Source: SKUL01 sp964487545 (GTDB taxonomy: Bacteria; Bacteroidota; Bacteroidia; Flavobacteriales_D; SKUL01). Taken from it: DNA of 51,629 nucleotides. The notes beneath the pieces were generated by a model. The model searched no databases. It was given only the letters and a program-made list of their open reading frames with translations, and was not told the DNA's origin. Positions 7,947-16,286 of the stretch are shown in pieces. The position numbers and the translations under genes are program-made. Every line of letters begins with the position of its first letter. Positions within the stretch are counted from its first letter, which is position 1. The stretch covers positions 1 through 51,629 of the forward strand of contig CAZARI010000021.1 in the NCBI GenBank assembly GCA_964487545.1. Direction: 5' to 3'.

Positions 7947-10900
7947 ATGACTGCTCAGAAAAATTTCATTGTTTACCGCTCCTCGGCAGGAAGTGGAAAG
8001 ACCTACACTCTTGTTCAGGATTACATTCGGATCGCACTGTCTGCACCGCATCCCAAAGGTTTTAGAAACATTCTGGCCATCACGTTTACCAACAAAGCTG
8101 CCGAAGAAATGAAAAGTCGGGTGCTCAAGCAGCTTGCAGATCTTGCAGAAAACCCAAAGGCCGAGCTCATGCCTCAGCTCACAAAGGACCTAAACGCCAA
8201 TTTTGAGGACATTCAAAAACGCGCATCCGATACGCTTCGAATGATGCTCCACAACTACTCTGAACTGGCCATTTGCACGATCGACAAATTCATGCATCAG
8301 CTTGTGCGGGCCTTTTCGAGAGACCTTATGCTCAGTTACGATTTTGATGTAGAAACCGATTCAACCCCGTTGGTTGAAGAGGCAGTTGCGCGTCTGCTCG
8401 AACAGGTAGGTCGCGACAAATTAGCTACTGACATTCTGGTTGATTATGTCGCCAGCCAAATCGAGAATGACAAAAGCTGGCAAATTGAGCGGCAATTGGT
8501 AGAAACGAGTGTAAAAACCTTCAGCCCGCAAAACGATCCCTACTTGAAGTTGCTCGAAGAATTTCCGGTAGAAGCGTTTGAACAGGCCAAGACCAAACTC
8601 CGTCAACTCATTCATCGCTTTGAGCATGATTTGACAAACATCGGCAGAGCGGCCATGGATTTAATCACAAAGCGAGGACTTACCGATCGGGATTTTAGTT
8701 ACAAAAGCCGTGGTGTGCATGGCTATTTCAAGAAAATGGCCGCGGGAAATATTCTAAATCCGGCCAATTCGTTTGTACAAAAATGTATTGATCAGGGCAA
8801 TTTTACAGATTCCAAAGTGGATGCTGCCAGCATAACAGCTGTAGAAAGCATTACTGCAGAATTGATTTCGTACTGCCATCAGGCCGATCAAATCCGAAGC
8901 GAAAGAATGCCTCAATACTTGCTGGCTAATGAGCTTTTCAAAAGCTTTCACCAGTTATTGCTGCTCAACGAGCTACACAAATCACTGAACCAACTCAAGG
9001 AAGAAAAGAATCTGATTTTTGTTGATGATTTTCACGCGTTAATCTCTAACGTCGTCAAAAATGAACCGGCACCTTTTATTTACGAGCGCACGGGCCAACG
9101 ATTTCGCCATTTGCTGATTGACGAGTTTCAGGACACCTCGATATTGCAATGGAGCAACTTTTTACCACTGGTCACCGATTCGCTGGGCAATGGCGGGCGC
9201 GTGCTATTGGTTGGTGATGGAAAGCAAGCCATTTATCGCTGGCGCGGTGGCGAGGTAGAACAATTTGACCGGCTGCCCACCATTTATCCGCCCTCTGACG
9301 ATCTGTTTACCAAAGAACGAGAGCGTCTTCTTGAAAACCAGTATAGGCCGGAAAAACTTGACAAAAACTACCGCTCGCTTGGGCGGATAGTACAATTCAA
9401 CAACGATTTGTATAAACACTTACGTCAGTTTATTCCGGAGTCGCTCTCGGCGGTATACAACAGCTATGAACAGAACATCTTTAAGGCTGAAGATGCCGGT
9501 ATGGCGACCACTCACCTGGTGGATGGAAAAAATAAAGAAGAAACTTCTGAACAGTATCTACAGCTCACGGCAGACTACATTGCCGAATGTCTGGAAGATG
9601 GTTATGAACTGCGCGACATCTGTATCCTCACCCGGTCCAACAAGTTTGGAAAAACCGTGGTGAATCACCTGCACGGAAAAAAAATTGCCGGTCGCACCAT
9701 AGAATTTATTTCAGACGAGAGTCTGCTGATCGACGCGCATCCGTTAGTGAAGATGGCCATCGCTGCTTTCCGCCACCTTTCGGATCCTAAAAACATTGGT
9801 TTTCAACTCGATTTTTTACTGCGCCTTGTGCACCAATTGGAAAGCGATAAAAGTCGAATTCACCCTGTTGTTCAAGCCTTTAGCCGCAAAGGCAAAAAAT
9901 CGCTCGAATCAGTTGATATCAAAGGTTACCTGCATACGCACCACATAAACTGGCATCCGGCACTTTTCATCCAGCTCAACCTCGTGGAAATGACCGAACA
10001 TTTTGCGCGGTTATTTTCTATCGAAGGATTTAACAGTCTCTATTGGTCATTTTTTAAACAGCAAATTCTCACCTTTTCAACCGATCACAGCAACGATCTT
10101 CTGGCCTTTTTAGAGTGGTGGGAGAAAAAGCGCGACAAACTATCATTGAGCATACCACAAGACAGCAATGCCATCCAGGTAATGTCGGTGCACAAATCCA
10201 AGGGCTTGCAATTCCCAGTGGTTATTTTTCCGTTTGCCGACTGGAATTTTAAACACAATAACGCAAGCTATTGGGCAGCGGTTCCGGAAGCGTTTTCGGA
10301 ATCTGTAGATGCTCCTCTGCCAAAGGCTATGCTAACCGGACTGAGCAGCAAACTGGAAGTTACTCCACTTCGGCACGACATGGAATTAGAAAATGCGCGC
10401 AACCTGCTCGACAACCTCAACCTTTTGTATGTGGGCACCACGCGAGCCGAAGAACGACTGTATCTGTTGACGAAAAATCAAGCGACTTCTTCCTCGCCTT
10501 CAAATATTGCGCAGTGGGTCACCGATTATGCCAACGCCAAGAGCCAGAACGAGAACCCCATGCGCCATGGAAAGCGTTGCCACCGATCTGAATACTTTAC
10601 CAAAAAGGAGAAACAGGAAAGTGAGACTTCGCTTCAACTGACGGTTGTACGAAACAGCGGCTGGAAGGAGAAAATCCGCATTAATCTGGAAGCTGGCGAG
10701 TTGATAGATGGTGAGATAACAACCACCCATCGTGCCATTGGAAATCTAGTGCACCGCATATTATCAGAAATCAGAACCGCAGAAGATCTCGAAAAGCAGC
10801 TGGCCAGATATGAAGCTCAGGGAGTACTTGATAAGAAGCAATCATTGGCAGTAGCAAAGCAAATCGGCAACTTGTTTGAGCACCCAGGGGCGGGAAAATG

Positions 10901-11171
10901 GTTTGGTGATCACGAACACATTCTGGTAGAACAGGCCATTGTGATACCGCAGGGTAAGGTAGTTCGACCCGATCGTGTTATGATCAATGGACAACATGCA
11001 GTGGTTGCTGATTTCAAGACAGGAATGTACCAACAAAAGCACGAAGCACAAATTTTGCAGTATGGCAGCCTACTTCAGCAAATGGGATATCACTGCGAAC
11101 TGTATTTGTATTATCTCGAAAGCAACGAGCTCAAGCCTGTGGCTACCGAACCGCAAACAACTTTATTCTGA
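7947..11171 (+). CDS. UvrD-type helicase fused to PD-(D/E)XK nuclease (RecB/AddA-like)
   Basis: This 1074-residue protein combines a superfamily 1A helicase with a C-terminal RecB-family nuclease, the layout of AddA/RecB. Visible motifs are Walker A SSAGSGKT (12-19), motif Ia ITFTNKAAEEM, Walker B LLIDEFQDTS (D392, E393), GDGKQAIYRWRGG, QYRPEKLDKNYRS (motif IV region), SVHKSKGLQFPVV (motif V) and YVGTTRAEERLYLL (motif VI). Near the end VRPDRVMI, VVADFKTG (D1022, K1024) and QILQYG form the nuclease active site. The role would be double-strand break end processing for RecA-dependent repair. The partner AddB-like subunit normally found beside it is not in this window. It overlaps the next gene by one base (TGATG). 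Confidence 0.9.
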   Translation: MTAQKNFIVYRSSAGSGKTYTLVQDYIRIALSAPHPKGFRNILAITFTNKAAEEMKSRVLKQLADLAENPKAELMPQLTKDLNANFEDIQKRASDTLRMMLHNYSELAICTIDKFMHQLVRAFSRDLMLSYDFDVETDSTPLVEEAVARLLEQVGRDKLATDILVDYVASQIENDKSWQIERQLVETSVKTFSPQNDPYLKLLEEFPVEAFEQAKTKLRQLIHRFEHDLTNIGRAAMDLITKRGLTDRDFSYKSRGVHGYFKKMAAGNILNPANSFVQKCIDQGNFTDSKVDAASITAVESITAELISYCHQADQIRSERMPQYLLANELFKSFHQLLLLNELHKSLNQLKEEKNLIFVDDFHALISNVVKNEPAPFIYERTGQRFRHLLIDEFQDTSILQWSNFLPLVTDSLGNGGRVLLVGDGKQAIYRWRGGEVEQFDRLPTIYPPSDDLFTKERERLLENQYRPEKLDKNYRSLGRIVQFNNDLYKHLRQFIPESLSAVYNSYEQNIFKAEDAGMATTHLVDGKNKEETSEQYLQLTADYIAECLEDGYELRDICILTRSNKFGKTVVNHLHGKKIAGRTIEFISDESLLIDAHPLVKMAIAAFRHLSDPKNIGFQLDFLLRLVHQLESDKSRIHPVVQAFSRKGKKSLESVDIKGYLHTHHINWHPALFIQLNLVEMTEHFARLFSIEGFNSLYWSFFKQQILTFSTDHSNDLLAFLEWWEKKRDKLSLSIPQDSNAIQVMSVHKSKGLQFPVVIFPFADWNFKHNNASYWAAVPEAFSESVDAPLPKAMLTGLSSKLEVTPLRHDMELENARNLLDNLNLLYVGTTRAEERLYLLTKNQATSSSPSNIAQWVTDYANAKSQNENPMRHGKRCHRSEYFTKKEKQESETSLQLTVVRNSGWKEKIRINLEAGELIDGEITTTHRAIGNLVHRILSEIRTAEDLEKQLARYEAQGVLDKKQSLAVAKQIGNLFEHPGAGKWFGDHEHILVEQAIVIPQGKVVRPDRVMINGQHAVVADFKTGMYQQKHEAQILQYGSLLQQMGYHCELYLYYLESNELKPVATEPQTTLF

Positions 11172-11626
11172 TGCGCTTAAAGATCGATTGGTCGTGGAGT
11201 CCATTTGCAGCACTTACGCTACACGAATGGCACGATATTGTACAACTCAGAATTAATATTTTTGTGGTGGAGCAAAAGTGCCCTTATCCAGAGCTCGACG
11301 GCAAAGACCCAGAATGCTTTCACATCAAAGGCCAGATCAACGATACCATCATTGCCACTGCACGAATTGTCCCTCCGGGAATTTCTTATCCAGAGGTTTC
11401 CATTGGACGGGTAGCCGTAGCCCGAAATTTCCGCAGCAATGGGTTCGGTCGGGTGTTGATGCAAACAGTGATGCAGGCCATCTACGAAGAGTTCGGCATC
11501 GTTTCGGTACGGTTGTCCGCACAGAGCTATCTATTACATTTTTACGAACAGTTCGGATTTATCAGTACCGGAAAAACGTATCTCGAAGATGGCATTCCCC
11601 ATACGGAAATGCTGCGTGCACGATAG
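11171..11626 (+). CDS. elaA: GNAT N-acetyltransferase, ElaA-like
   Basis: This 151-residue protein fits the ElaA subgroup of GNAT acetyltransferases. Family features are the N-terminal WSPFAALTLHEWHDIVQLR stretch, FVVEQKCPYPELDGKD, and the acetyl-CoA pyrophosphate loop SIGRVAVARNFRSNGFGRVLM (R/Q-x-x-G-x-G/A type). C-terminal FYEQFGFISTGKTYLEDGIPH is also typical. The physiological substrate of ElaA proteins is unknown. The ATG lies inside the TGA of the helicase-nuclease gene, so translation is probably coupled, though a functional link with DNA repair is not established. Confidence 0.85.
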   Translation: MRLKIDWSWSPFAALTLHEWHDIVQLRINIFVVEQKCPYPELDGKDPECFHIKGQINDTIIATARIVPPGISYPEVSIGRVAVARNFRSNGFGRVLMQTVMQAIYEEFGIVSVRLSAQSYLLHFYEQFGFISTGKTYLEDGIPHTEMLRAR

Positions 11627-11695
11627 AAAATGCCCAAGTTGGCACAGGCCTTGTTAAGTATTTGTTAAACTCAAATAAGAAACCATATTCTCAGC

Positions 11696-11703
11696 TACAT
11701 TTG
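11696..11703 (+). promoter_or_regulatory. -7 element (TACATTTG) for the DUF1573 gene
   Basis: A perfect TAnnTTTG box sits 25 bases before the ATG at 11728. No TTTG is found at the usual 19-base spacing; the nearest upstream TTTG (11661) is too far, so this is a partial match. Confidence 0.4.
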
Positions 11704-11727
11704 CTGATACAAATTAAAAACACAACC

Positions 11728-12168
11728 ATGAAAAAGGCACTCTTTATTTTAGGATTCATTATGGCCACTGTAGCTAGTGCAAATGCACAAACCCAGACAG
11801 GCCCCGTTATTGATTTCGACAAAGATGTTCACGATTACGGAACGATAGAACAACACAGCAACGGCGTATGTGAGTTTACGATTACCAATACGGGTACCGA
11901 ACCATTGATTATCTCTCAGGCAAAAGGTTCGTGCGGCTGTACGGTTCCTTCATACGAGAAAGAACCCATTATGCCCGGTTCATCCTCTACTATTCAGGTA
12001 AAATATGACACTAAGCGCGTTGGCCCGATCAATAAATCGGTTACCATTTCTTCTAATGCAGTGAATGCGCCTACCAAAGTGTTGCGAATTAAAGGTACGG
12101 TTACTGCCTCTGAAACCGGTGCTACCTCACCAGTTAAAGAATCTTCAGGAGCTCCTGTAGCCAATTAA
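11728..12168 (+). CDS. Secreted DUF1573 protein
   Basis: This 146-residue protein starts at MKKALFILGF (ATG 11728); a longer reading frame extends upstream to 11278 but overlaps the acetyltransferase and lacks the signal peptide. The signal peptide ends around SANAQ. The mature part is a single DUF1573 Ig-like domain, with hallmarks FDKDVHDYGTI, FTITNTGTEPLII, the cysteine pair SCGCTVPSY and a strand KVLRIKGTV. A serine/threonine-rich tail ends the protein. DUF1573 proteins are abundant in Bacteroidota and presumed periplasmic or secreted; no reaction is known. It has its own promoter-like box and a strong terminator behind it, so it is probably monocistronic. Confidence 0.85.
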   Translation: MKKALFILGFIMATVASANAQTQTGPVIDFDKDVHDYGTIEQHSNGVCEFTITNTGTEPLIISQAKGSCGCTVPSYEKEPIMPGSSSTIQVKYDTKRVGPINKSVTISSNAVNAPTKVLRIKGTVTASETGATSPVKESSGAPVAN

Positions 12169-12192
12169 GCGATTAAAAAAACAATATATCAG

Positions 12193-12229
12193 AAGCCGGC
12201 CCAATAACTAAATTGGGTCGGCTTTTTTT
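12193..12229 (+). terminator. Rho-independent terminator after the DUF1573 gene
   Basis: A 13-pair stem (12193-12205 with 12212-12224, one G-U pair) with a six-base loop is followed by a run of seven Ts (12223-12229). This is a textbook intrinsic terminator 25 bases after the stop. Confidence 0.88.
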
Positions 12230-12536
12230 ATGCCTACCACCGAGTATGCGCGCAATGAACGATGATTAGAAGTACAGCTTTCAAATCAACAGGCGCAGTG
12301 CTGCTACTGATCCGTTCAACGATAATCCTTACAATAAATCAAGCCAAGTGTTTTTGCTACCCATAGTCTTTGGCGGTATTCACCAAGCCGAAATCCACGT
12401 TGGCCAATCGCACATTGGACGACTACAATGATTACGTCAATAGAAAATGGAGATTAGATTGTCTCGTCTGTCAATATTCAGCACATAGCCAGGCTCGAAA
12501 CGTGGCGGCGCAGCTATCCTCAGATTTGATGGACGC
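12230..12536. other. Gene-free stretch of about 300 bases, nothing recognised
   Basis: Between the DUF1573 terminator and the stop codon of the E2 gene I find no open frame, RNA gene or repeat that can be supported. Short frames on both strands are closed by frequent stops. It may be a decayed gene remnant, but no identity can be argued from the sequence. Confidence 0.5.
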
Positions 12537-13817
12537 TTAAATGTTATTCATCCCCAGCATAACCACCGGATTTTCGATGTATCTGCGGAAGGTATTGAGA
12601 AAGTCTGAACCTGTGGCGCCATCCACCACCCGATGATCACATGACAAAGTGACTTTCATTCGGTTGCCCGGAACCACTTGCCCGCCTTTCACTACTGGCA
12701 CCTGACGAATTGCACCGATGGCCAAAATACAGGAATCTGGTGGGTTGATGATGGCGGTAAATTCCTCGATATCGTACATGCCCAAATTGGAAATGGTAAA
12801 GGTATTGCCTTCCCAGTCTTGTGGCTGCAGTTTTTTGTTGCGGGCCAGTTCGGCATAGTGTTTCACTTCGGCACCAATCTGGGTGAGTGTTTTCTGGTCG
12901 GCAAAGCGCACCACAGGCACCAGCAAACCTTCATCAACAGCTACCGCAACTCCGACATGGATGTGCTTGTTGACCCGCAGGTGATCATCCATCCATGAGG
13001 CGTTTACCTGCGGATGATCGCGCAATGCAAGTCCTGCTGCTTTAATCACCAGATCATTGTAGGATACTTTTGCTGGCTTAATGGCCCGGTTAATGGATTC
13101 GCGCGCTACAATAGCCTGATCCATATCCAAATCGATGGTGAGGTAGAAGTGTGGAGCGGTGAACTTGCTTTCGGCCAGCCGACGGGCAATGGTTTTGCGC
13201 ATTTGCGACAGTTCAACCTCTTGATACGACTCTACATTCACAATTTGAGAACCTGCATATTGGTCGATGTCGCGCTTTACAATCCGCCCCCCTTCGCCAG
13301 AGCCTTTCAGCACAGCCAAGTTGATCCCTTTTTCGCGTGCAATTTCTTTGGCCAACGGAGAAGCCTTAATTCGTTTTTTGTCAGTTTCTGCAACAGGAGT
13401 TGCCTGCACTGGTGAAACTGTTTGCGACCGCGAAACAGTTCTTGATGCGGCAGCAGGTGCGGCCGCTTTTCGAGGCTCGGAAGATTCGGATTTCTTTTCT
13501 GCTTTGCGTTCTTCGGGTTTGCTTTCAGCCGCTTTGGATTTGGCTTGGTCTTCCTTAATAATCGCTTCAACGTCCTCACCTTTTTCACCGAGGATTGCCA
13601 GAATCGAATCGACCGGAGCAGTATTTCCCTTTTCTACCCCGATATGCAACAGCACGCCGTCCTGAAATGATTCAAACTCCATGGTGGCCTTATCCGTTTC
13701 AATTTCGGCCAGTAAATCACCTGACTTCACCTGATCGCCAACTTTTTTATGCCATTCGGCCACCACCCCGTCGGTCATGGTGTCGCTAAGTTTCGGCATT
13801 CGAACTATTTCTGCCAT
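12537..13817 (-). CDS. pdhC: Pyruvate dehydrogenase E2, dihydrolipoamide acetyltransferase
   Basis: This 426-residue protein has the three E2 parts in order: one lipoyl domain (residues 1-80, lipoyl lysine K43 in ETDKATMEFE), an Ala/Glu/Lys-rich linker, a peripheral subunit-binding domain (KASPLAKEIAREKGINL, GRIVKRDID) and a catalytic acetyltransferase core ending with the active-site DHRVVDGATGSDF (H395). It moves the acetyl group from E1 to CoA. Only one lipoyl domain is present, which makes it shorter than two-lipoyl E2s found in many Bacteroidota. The E1-alpha gene ends 13 bases upstream, so both are in one operon; E1-beta and E3 are not in the window. Specificity for pyruvate rather than a branched-chain 2-oxoacid is inferred from the E1-alpha similarity. 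Confidence 0.9.
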   Translation of the reverse strand: MAEIVRMPKLSDTMTDGVVAEWHKKVGDQVKSGDLLAEIETDKATMEFESFQDGVLLHIGVEKGNTAPVDSILAILGEKGEDVEAIIKEDQAKSKAAESKPEERKAEKKSESSEPRKAAAPAAASRTVSRSQTVSPVQATPVAETDKKRIKASPLAKEIAREKGINLAVLKGSGEGGRIVKRDIDQYAGSQIVNVESYQEVELSQMRKTIARRLAESKFTAPHFYLTIDLDMDQAIVARESINRAIKPAKVSYNDLVIKAAGLALRDHPQVNASWMDDHLRVNKHIHVGVAVAVDEGLLVPVVRFADQKTLTQIGAEVKHYAELARNKKLQPQDWEGNTFTISNLGMYDIEEFTAIINPPDSCILAIGAIRQVPVVKGGQVVPGNRMKVTLSCDHRVVDGATGSDFLNTFRRYIENPVVMLGMNNI

Positions 13818-13830
13818 GCTTTTTCCTCAA

Positions 13831-14865
13831 TTAATCGTTTACAAATGGGTAATCGCTCTGAACGTAAATATCTTCGTACAGTTCAGATGGTTCTGGCAAA
13901 GGAGATTCTTCGGCAAAACGGATTGATTCCTCCACCACCTCTTTCACTTTCTGTTGAATTTTTTCAATTTCCTTCTCTGACAGATACTTCTTGTCTTTGA
14001 TGGTTTTCAACACCAGTGTTATCGGATCCTGAAGGCGGTATTCTTCCATCTCTTCCTTGGTTCGGTAGGTGCCAGGATCAGACATGGAGTGCCCCTTGTA
14101 CCGGTAGGTTTTCATCTCGAGCAAAGTCGGTCCATCGCCTTTACGCGCCCTGTCGGCAGCGATGGCAAATGCATCGTGAACCGCCTCGCAACTCATTCCG
14201 TCAACCGGCGCAGAAGGCATATCGTATGACAGGCCGAGCTTATAGAGGTCGTGGATATTTGATGTTCGCAAAACGGAAGTTCCCATAGCATACTGGTTGT
14301 TTTCGATTACAAAAACCACCGGAAGCTTCCAGGTCATGGCCATGTTAAAAGTTTCGTGCAACGCACCCTGTCTAACAGCGCCGTCTCCCATAAAGCAGTA
14401 CGTCACGTTTTTGGTGCCTTTGTACTTTTCTGCGAAGGCAATTCCAGCTCCGAGCGGAATCTGCGCGCCAACAATACCGTGGCCTCCAAACATGCGTCGC
14501 TCTGAATCAAACATGTGCATTGACCCACCTTTTCCTTTTGAAAGCCCGGTTTGTTTACCATATAACTCGGCCATCACCAGGTTTGGATCTGTGCCCAGCG
14601 CTAGCGGATGAGCGTGATCGCGATAGGCGGTAATCACATTATCGTCCTTTTTCATTGCCGAAACCATTCCGGCAAGAATTGCTTCCTGCCCGATGTATAG
14701 GTGGCAAAATCCGCCGAATTTCTGCTGGATATACAATGCAGAACATCGCTCTTCAAACACACGCATCAGCAACATGCTTCTGTACCACTCGATGTACGTT
14801 TCCTTGCTGAATTTCTGCGCTTTTGAATTCGTGCTTTTCTTGTCTTTTTTAGTGGTTGTTGCCAT
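13831..14865 (-). CDS. pdhA: Pyruvate dehydrogenase E1 component, alpha subunit
   Basis: This 344-residue protein is a thiamine-diphosphate-binding E1-alpha subunit. The N-terminus is Lys/Thr/Ser-rich, followed by the family core: FEERCSALY, the GGFCHLYIGQEA segment, TAYRDHAHPLALG, SKGKGGSMHMFD, the ThDP motif GDGAVRQGALHETFNMA ending in VIENNQYAMGTS, and the phosphorylation-loop-like YRYKGHSMSDPGTYR. It decarboxylates pyruvate together with E1-beta (not in this window) and hands the acetyl group to the E2 encoded directly downstream. A TATATTTG promoter box lies 30 bases upstream of the ATG. Confidence 0.92.
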   Translation of the reverse strand: MATTTKKDKKSTNSKAQKFSKETYIEWYRSMLLMRVFEERCSALYIQQKFGGFCHLYIGQEAILAGMVSAMKKDDNVITAYRDHAHPLALGTDPNLVMAELYGKQTGLSKGKGGSMHMFDSERRMFGGHGIVGAQIPLGAGIAFAEKYKGTKNVTYCFMGDGAVRQGALHETFNMAMTWKLPVVFVIENNQYAMGTSVLRTSNIHDLYKLGLSYDMPSAPVDGMSCEAVHDAFAIAADRARKGDGPTLLEMKTYRYKGHSMSDPGTYRTKEEMEEYRLQDPITLVLKTIKDKKYLSEKEIEKIQQKVKEVVEESIRFAEESPLPEPSELYEDIYVQSDYPFVND

Positions 14866-14888
14866 ATCTTCCGGCTATATTTTAAATT

Positions 14889-14906
14889 GGGCTACAAATA
14901 TAGCCC
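14889..14906 (-). promoter_or_regulatory. -7 promoter box of pdhA inside a small inverted repeat
   Basis: On the minus strand TATATTTG (14902-14895) is a perfect -7 element about 30 bases ahead of pdhA. It is embedded in a six-base inverted repeat (14889-14894 with 14901-14906), so the site could be an operator or could serve as the end of the cytidine deaminase transcript. No good -33 box is present at normal spacing. Confidence 0.4.
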
Positions 14907-14928
14907 TCTTGCGATGAAAAGGCATGGT

Positions 14929-15423
14929 TTAAATCTTTTTCAGAAACGCGCCATCGAAAAATAACGGCAACAGTTCACTCACCGATTTCATTCGGTAAAC
15001 CGGCCCGGTTTCGCCGGCAATTAAAATGGGGATCGGATGTGTTTGATTCCGTTCGTATTCCGCCATTACCTGACGGCATGATCCGCAGGGAGACACGGGT
15101 TGGTTGACATCCATATTTCGAGAAGAGGCTTGAATGGCCACGGCCATAATTCGCTGAGTTGGATGATTTGCCCTGGCGGCAAAAAAAGCCACACGTTCGG
15201 CACACAAACCCGATGGATATGCACCGTTTTCCTGGTTGTTTCCAATCACGACCGTTCCGTCCTCGAGTAAAACTGCGGCGCCCACCTTGAACTCCGAATA
15301 CGGTGCGTATGCATCCAGCATGGCCTTGGCTGCGTCTTTCATCAGTCGTTGTTCAACCTTGGGCAGCGTCGCTGTAGACGCATATTCTTCAACATTGGTA
15401 GTTACTTTCATTAGCTTTTGCAT
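14929..15423 (-). CDS. cdd: Cytidine deaminase
   Basis: This 164-residue protein is a homotetramer-type cytidine deaminase, which converts cytidine and deoxycytidine to uridine in pyrimidine salvage. The zinc site is clear: CAERVAFFAA (Cys ligand plus catalytic Glu) and the second pair PCGSCRQVMAE. AYAPYSEFKVGAAVLLEDG and GNNQENGAYPSGL are also characteristic substrate-binding segments. An ATG four codons downstream (15411) is an alternative start. It sits divergently from the VTC-domain gene and is followed on the same strand by pdhA after 63 bases. Confidence 0.93.
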   Translation of the reverse strand: MQKLMKVTTNVEEYASTATLPKVEQRLMKDAAKAMLDAYAPYSEFKVGAAVLLEDGTVVIGNNQENGAYPSGLCAERVAFFAARANHPTQRIMAVAIQASSRNMDVNQPVSPCGSCRQVMAEYERNQTHPIPILIAGETGPVYRMKSVSELLPLFFDGAFLKKI

Positions 15424-15485
15424 AGCCGACTAAATTAAGAATTTATCCTCCTTTTTGAAGTCAGCGCCTCTGAATTAAATCCGTA

Positions 15486-15516
15486 TTAGATTAGTGTTAT
15501 AGAATTCCTAATTTTG
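15486..15516 (+). promoter_or_regulatory. Promoter of the VTC-domain gene
   Basis: TTAG at 15486-15489, 19 bases, then TAATTTTG at 15509-15516, which matches the -7 consensus exactly and the -33 with one change. The box ends 11 bases before the ATG at 15528. Confidence 0.55.
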
Positions 15517-15527
15517 CCCTTCCCTGC

Positions 15528-16286
15528 ATGAAAGATTTTGAAACCCTCATATTACAATTTTCGCCCATTGATTTGAGCGAAATGGATTCGGTGCAATTAA
15601 TGAAACGCACCGATACTAAATATGTTTTTGGTGAGGAAGAGCTATCGCAACTTCTTCAGGGTATTCAAAATGACTACCGCGTACTTTCTGTAAATGGTAT
15701 TCGCAGTAATCGATACCGCACACTATACTTCGACACTGCGAGCCATAATTTTTACTTACAGCACCAGAACGGCAAACTGAACCGGATCAAAGTGCGTTTC
15801 AGAAAATACATCGAAAGCGACCTTTGCTTTTTCGAGGTCAAGTTCAAAAACAATAAGGGAGAAACCATTAAGAAGCGCGTAAAGGTTGAGGACTTTGAAG
15901 AGGAACTCTCCAATAATCAGGTGACCTTTATCAATAAAGTAGCCGACGTTCAATCTCCCCTTGAACCCAAACTCTGGAACACTTTTAACCGAATCACGCT
16001 GGTGAATACCCATTTAAAAGAACGGCTCACCATAGACTACAACTTAAAATTTGAAATGGGTGACCAACATCTGGAGATGGACAACGTGGTGATTGCAGAG
16101 CTGAAACAGGAACGATTAAACCGCAACAGCCCTTTTGCCGGTATCGCCAAAAAACTGCGCATCAGGGAAACGCGAATCAGCAAATATTGTATTGGTTCGG
16201 TATTGTTGAATGAGAACCTGAAATACAATCGGTTTAAACCAAAAATTCTCACCCTCAAAAAAATAAGCAATGGGTTGGTGGCTTGA
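15528..16286 (+). CDS. VTC-domain protein, polyphosphate polymerase-like
   Basis: This 252-residue protein consists of one VTC domain, the triphosphate-tunnel fold of the yeast vacuolar polyphosphate polymerase Vtc4. Basic and acidic tunnel residues are visible in MKRTDTKYVF (25-34), RYRTLYFDT, RIKVRFRKYIES, CFFEVKFKNNKGETIKKRV, RLTIDYNL, VIAELKQER and the C-terminal SKYCIGSVLL. Family members are thought to make or bind polyphosphate from nucleotide triphosphates; for bacterial two-gene versions this remains largely inferred. The next gene, a DUF4956 membrane protein, overlaps by 17 bases. That pairing is common, and suggests the VTC protein works at the inner membrane. Confidence 0.85.
   Translation: MKDFETLILQFSPIDLSEMDSVQLMKRTDTKYVFGEEELSQLLQGIQNDYRVLSVNGIRSNRYRTLYFDTASHNFYLQHQNGKLNRIKVRFRKYIESDLCFFEVKFKNNKGETIKKRVKVEDFEEELSNNQVTFINKVADVQSPLEPKLWNTFNRITLVNTHLKERLTIDYNLKFEMGDQHLEMDNVVIAELKQERLNRNSPFAGIAKKLRIRETRISKYCIGSVLLNENLKYNRFKPKILTLKKISNGLVA

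Noticed and set aside
11278..11727. An N-terminal extension of the DUF1573 reading frame
   Set aside because: It lies in a different frame over the ElaA gene, and the signal peptide begins only at ATG 11728.
12440..12510. A minus-strand phrase reading RFEPGYVLNIDRRDN, resembling a protein N-terminus
   Set aside because: Stops close the frame within a few codons and the similarity cannot be verified by eye.
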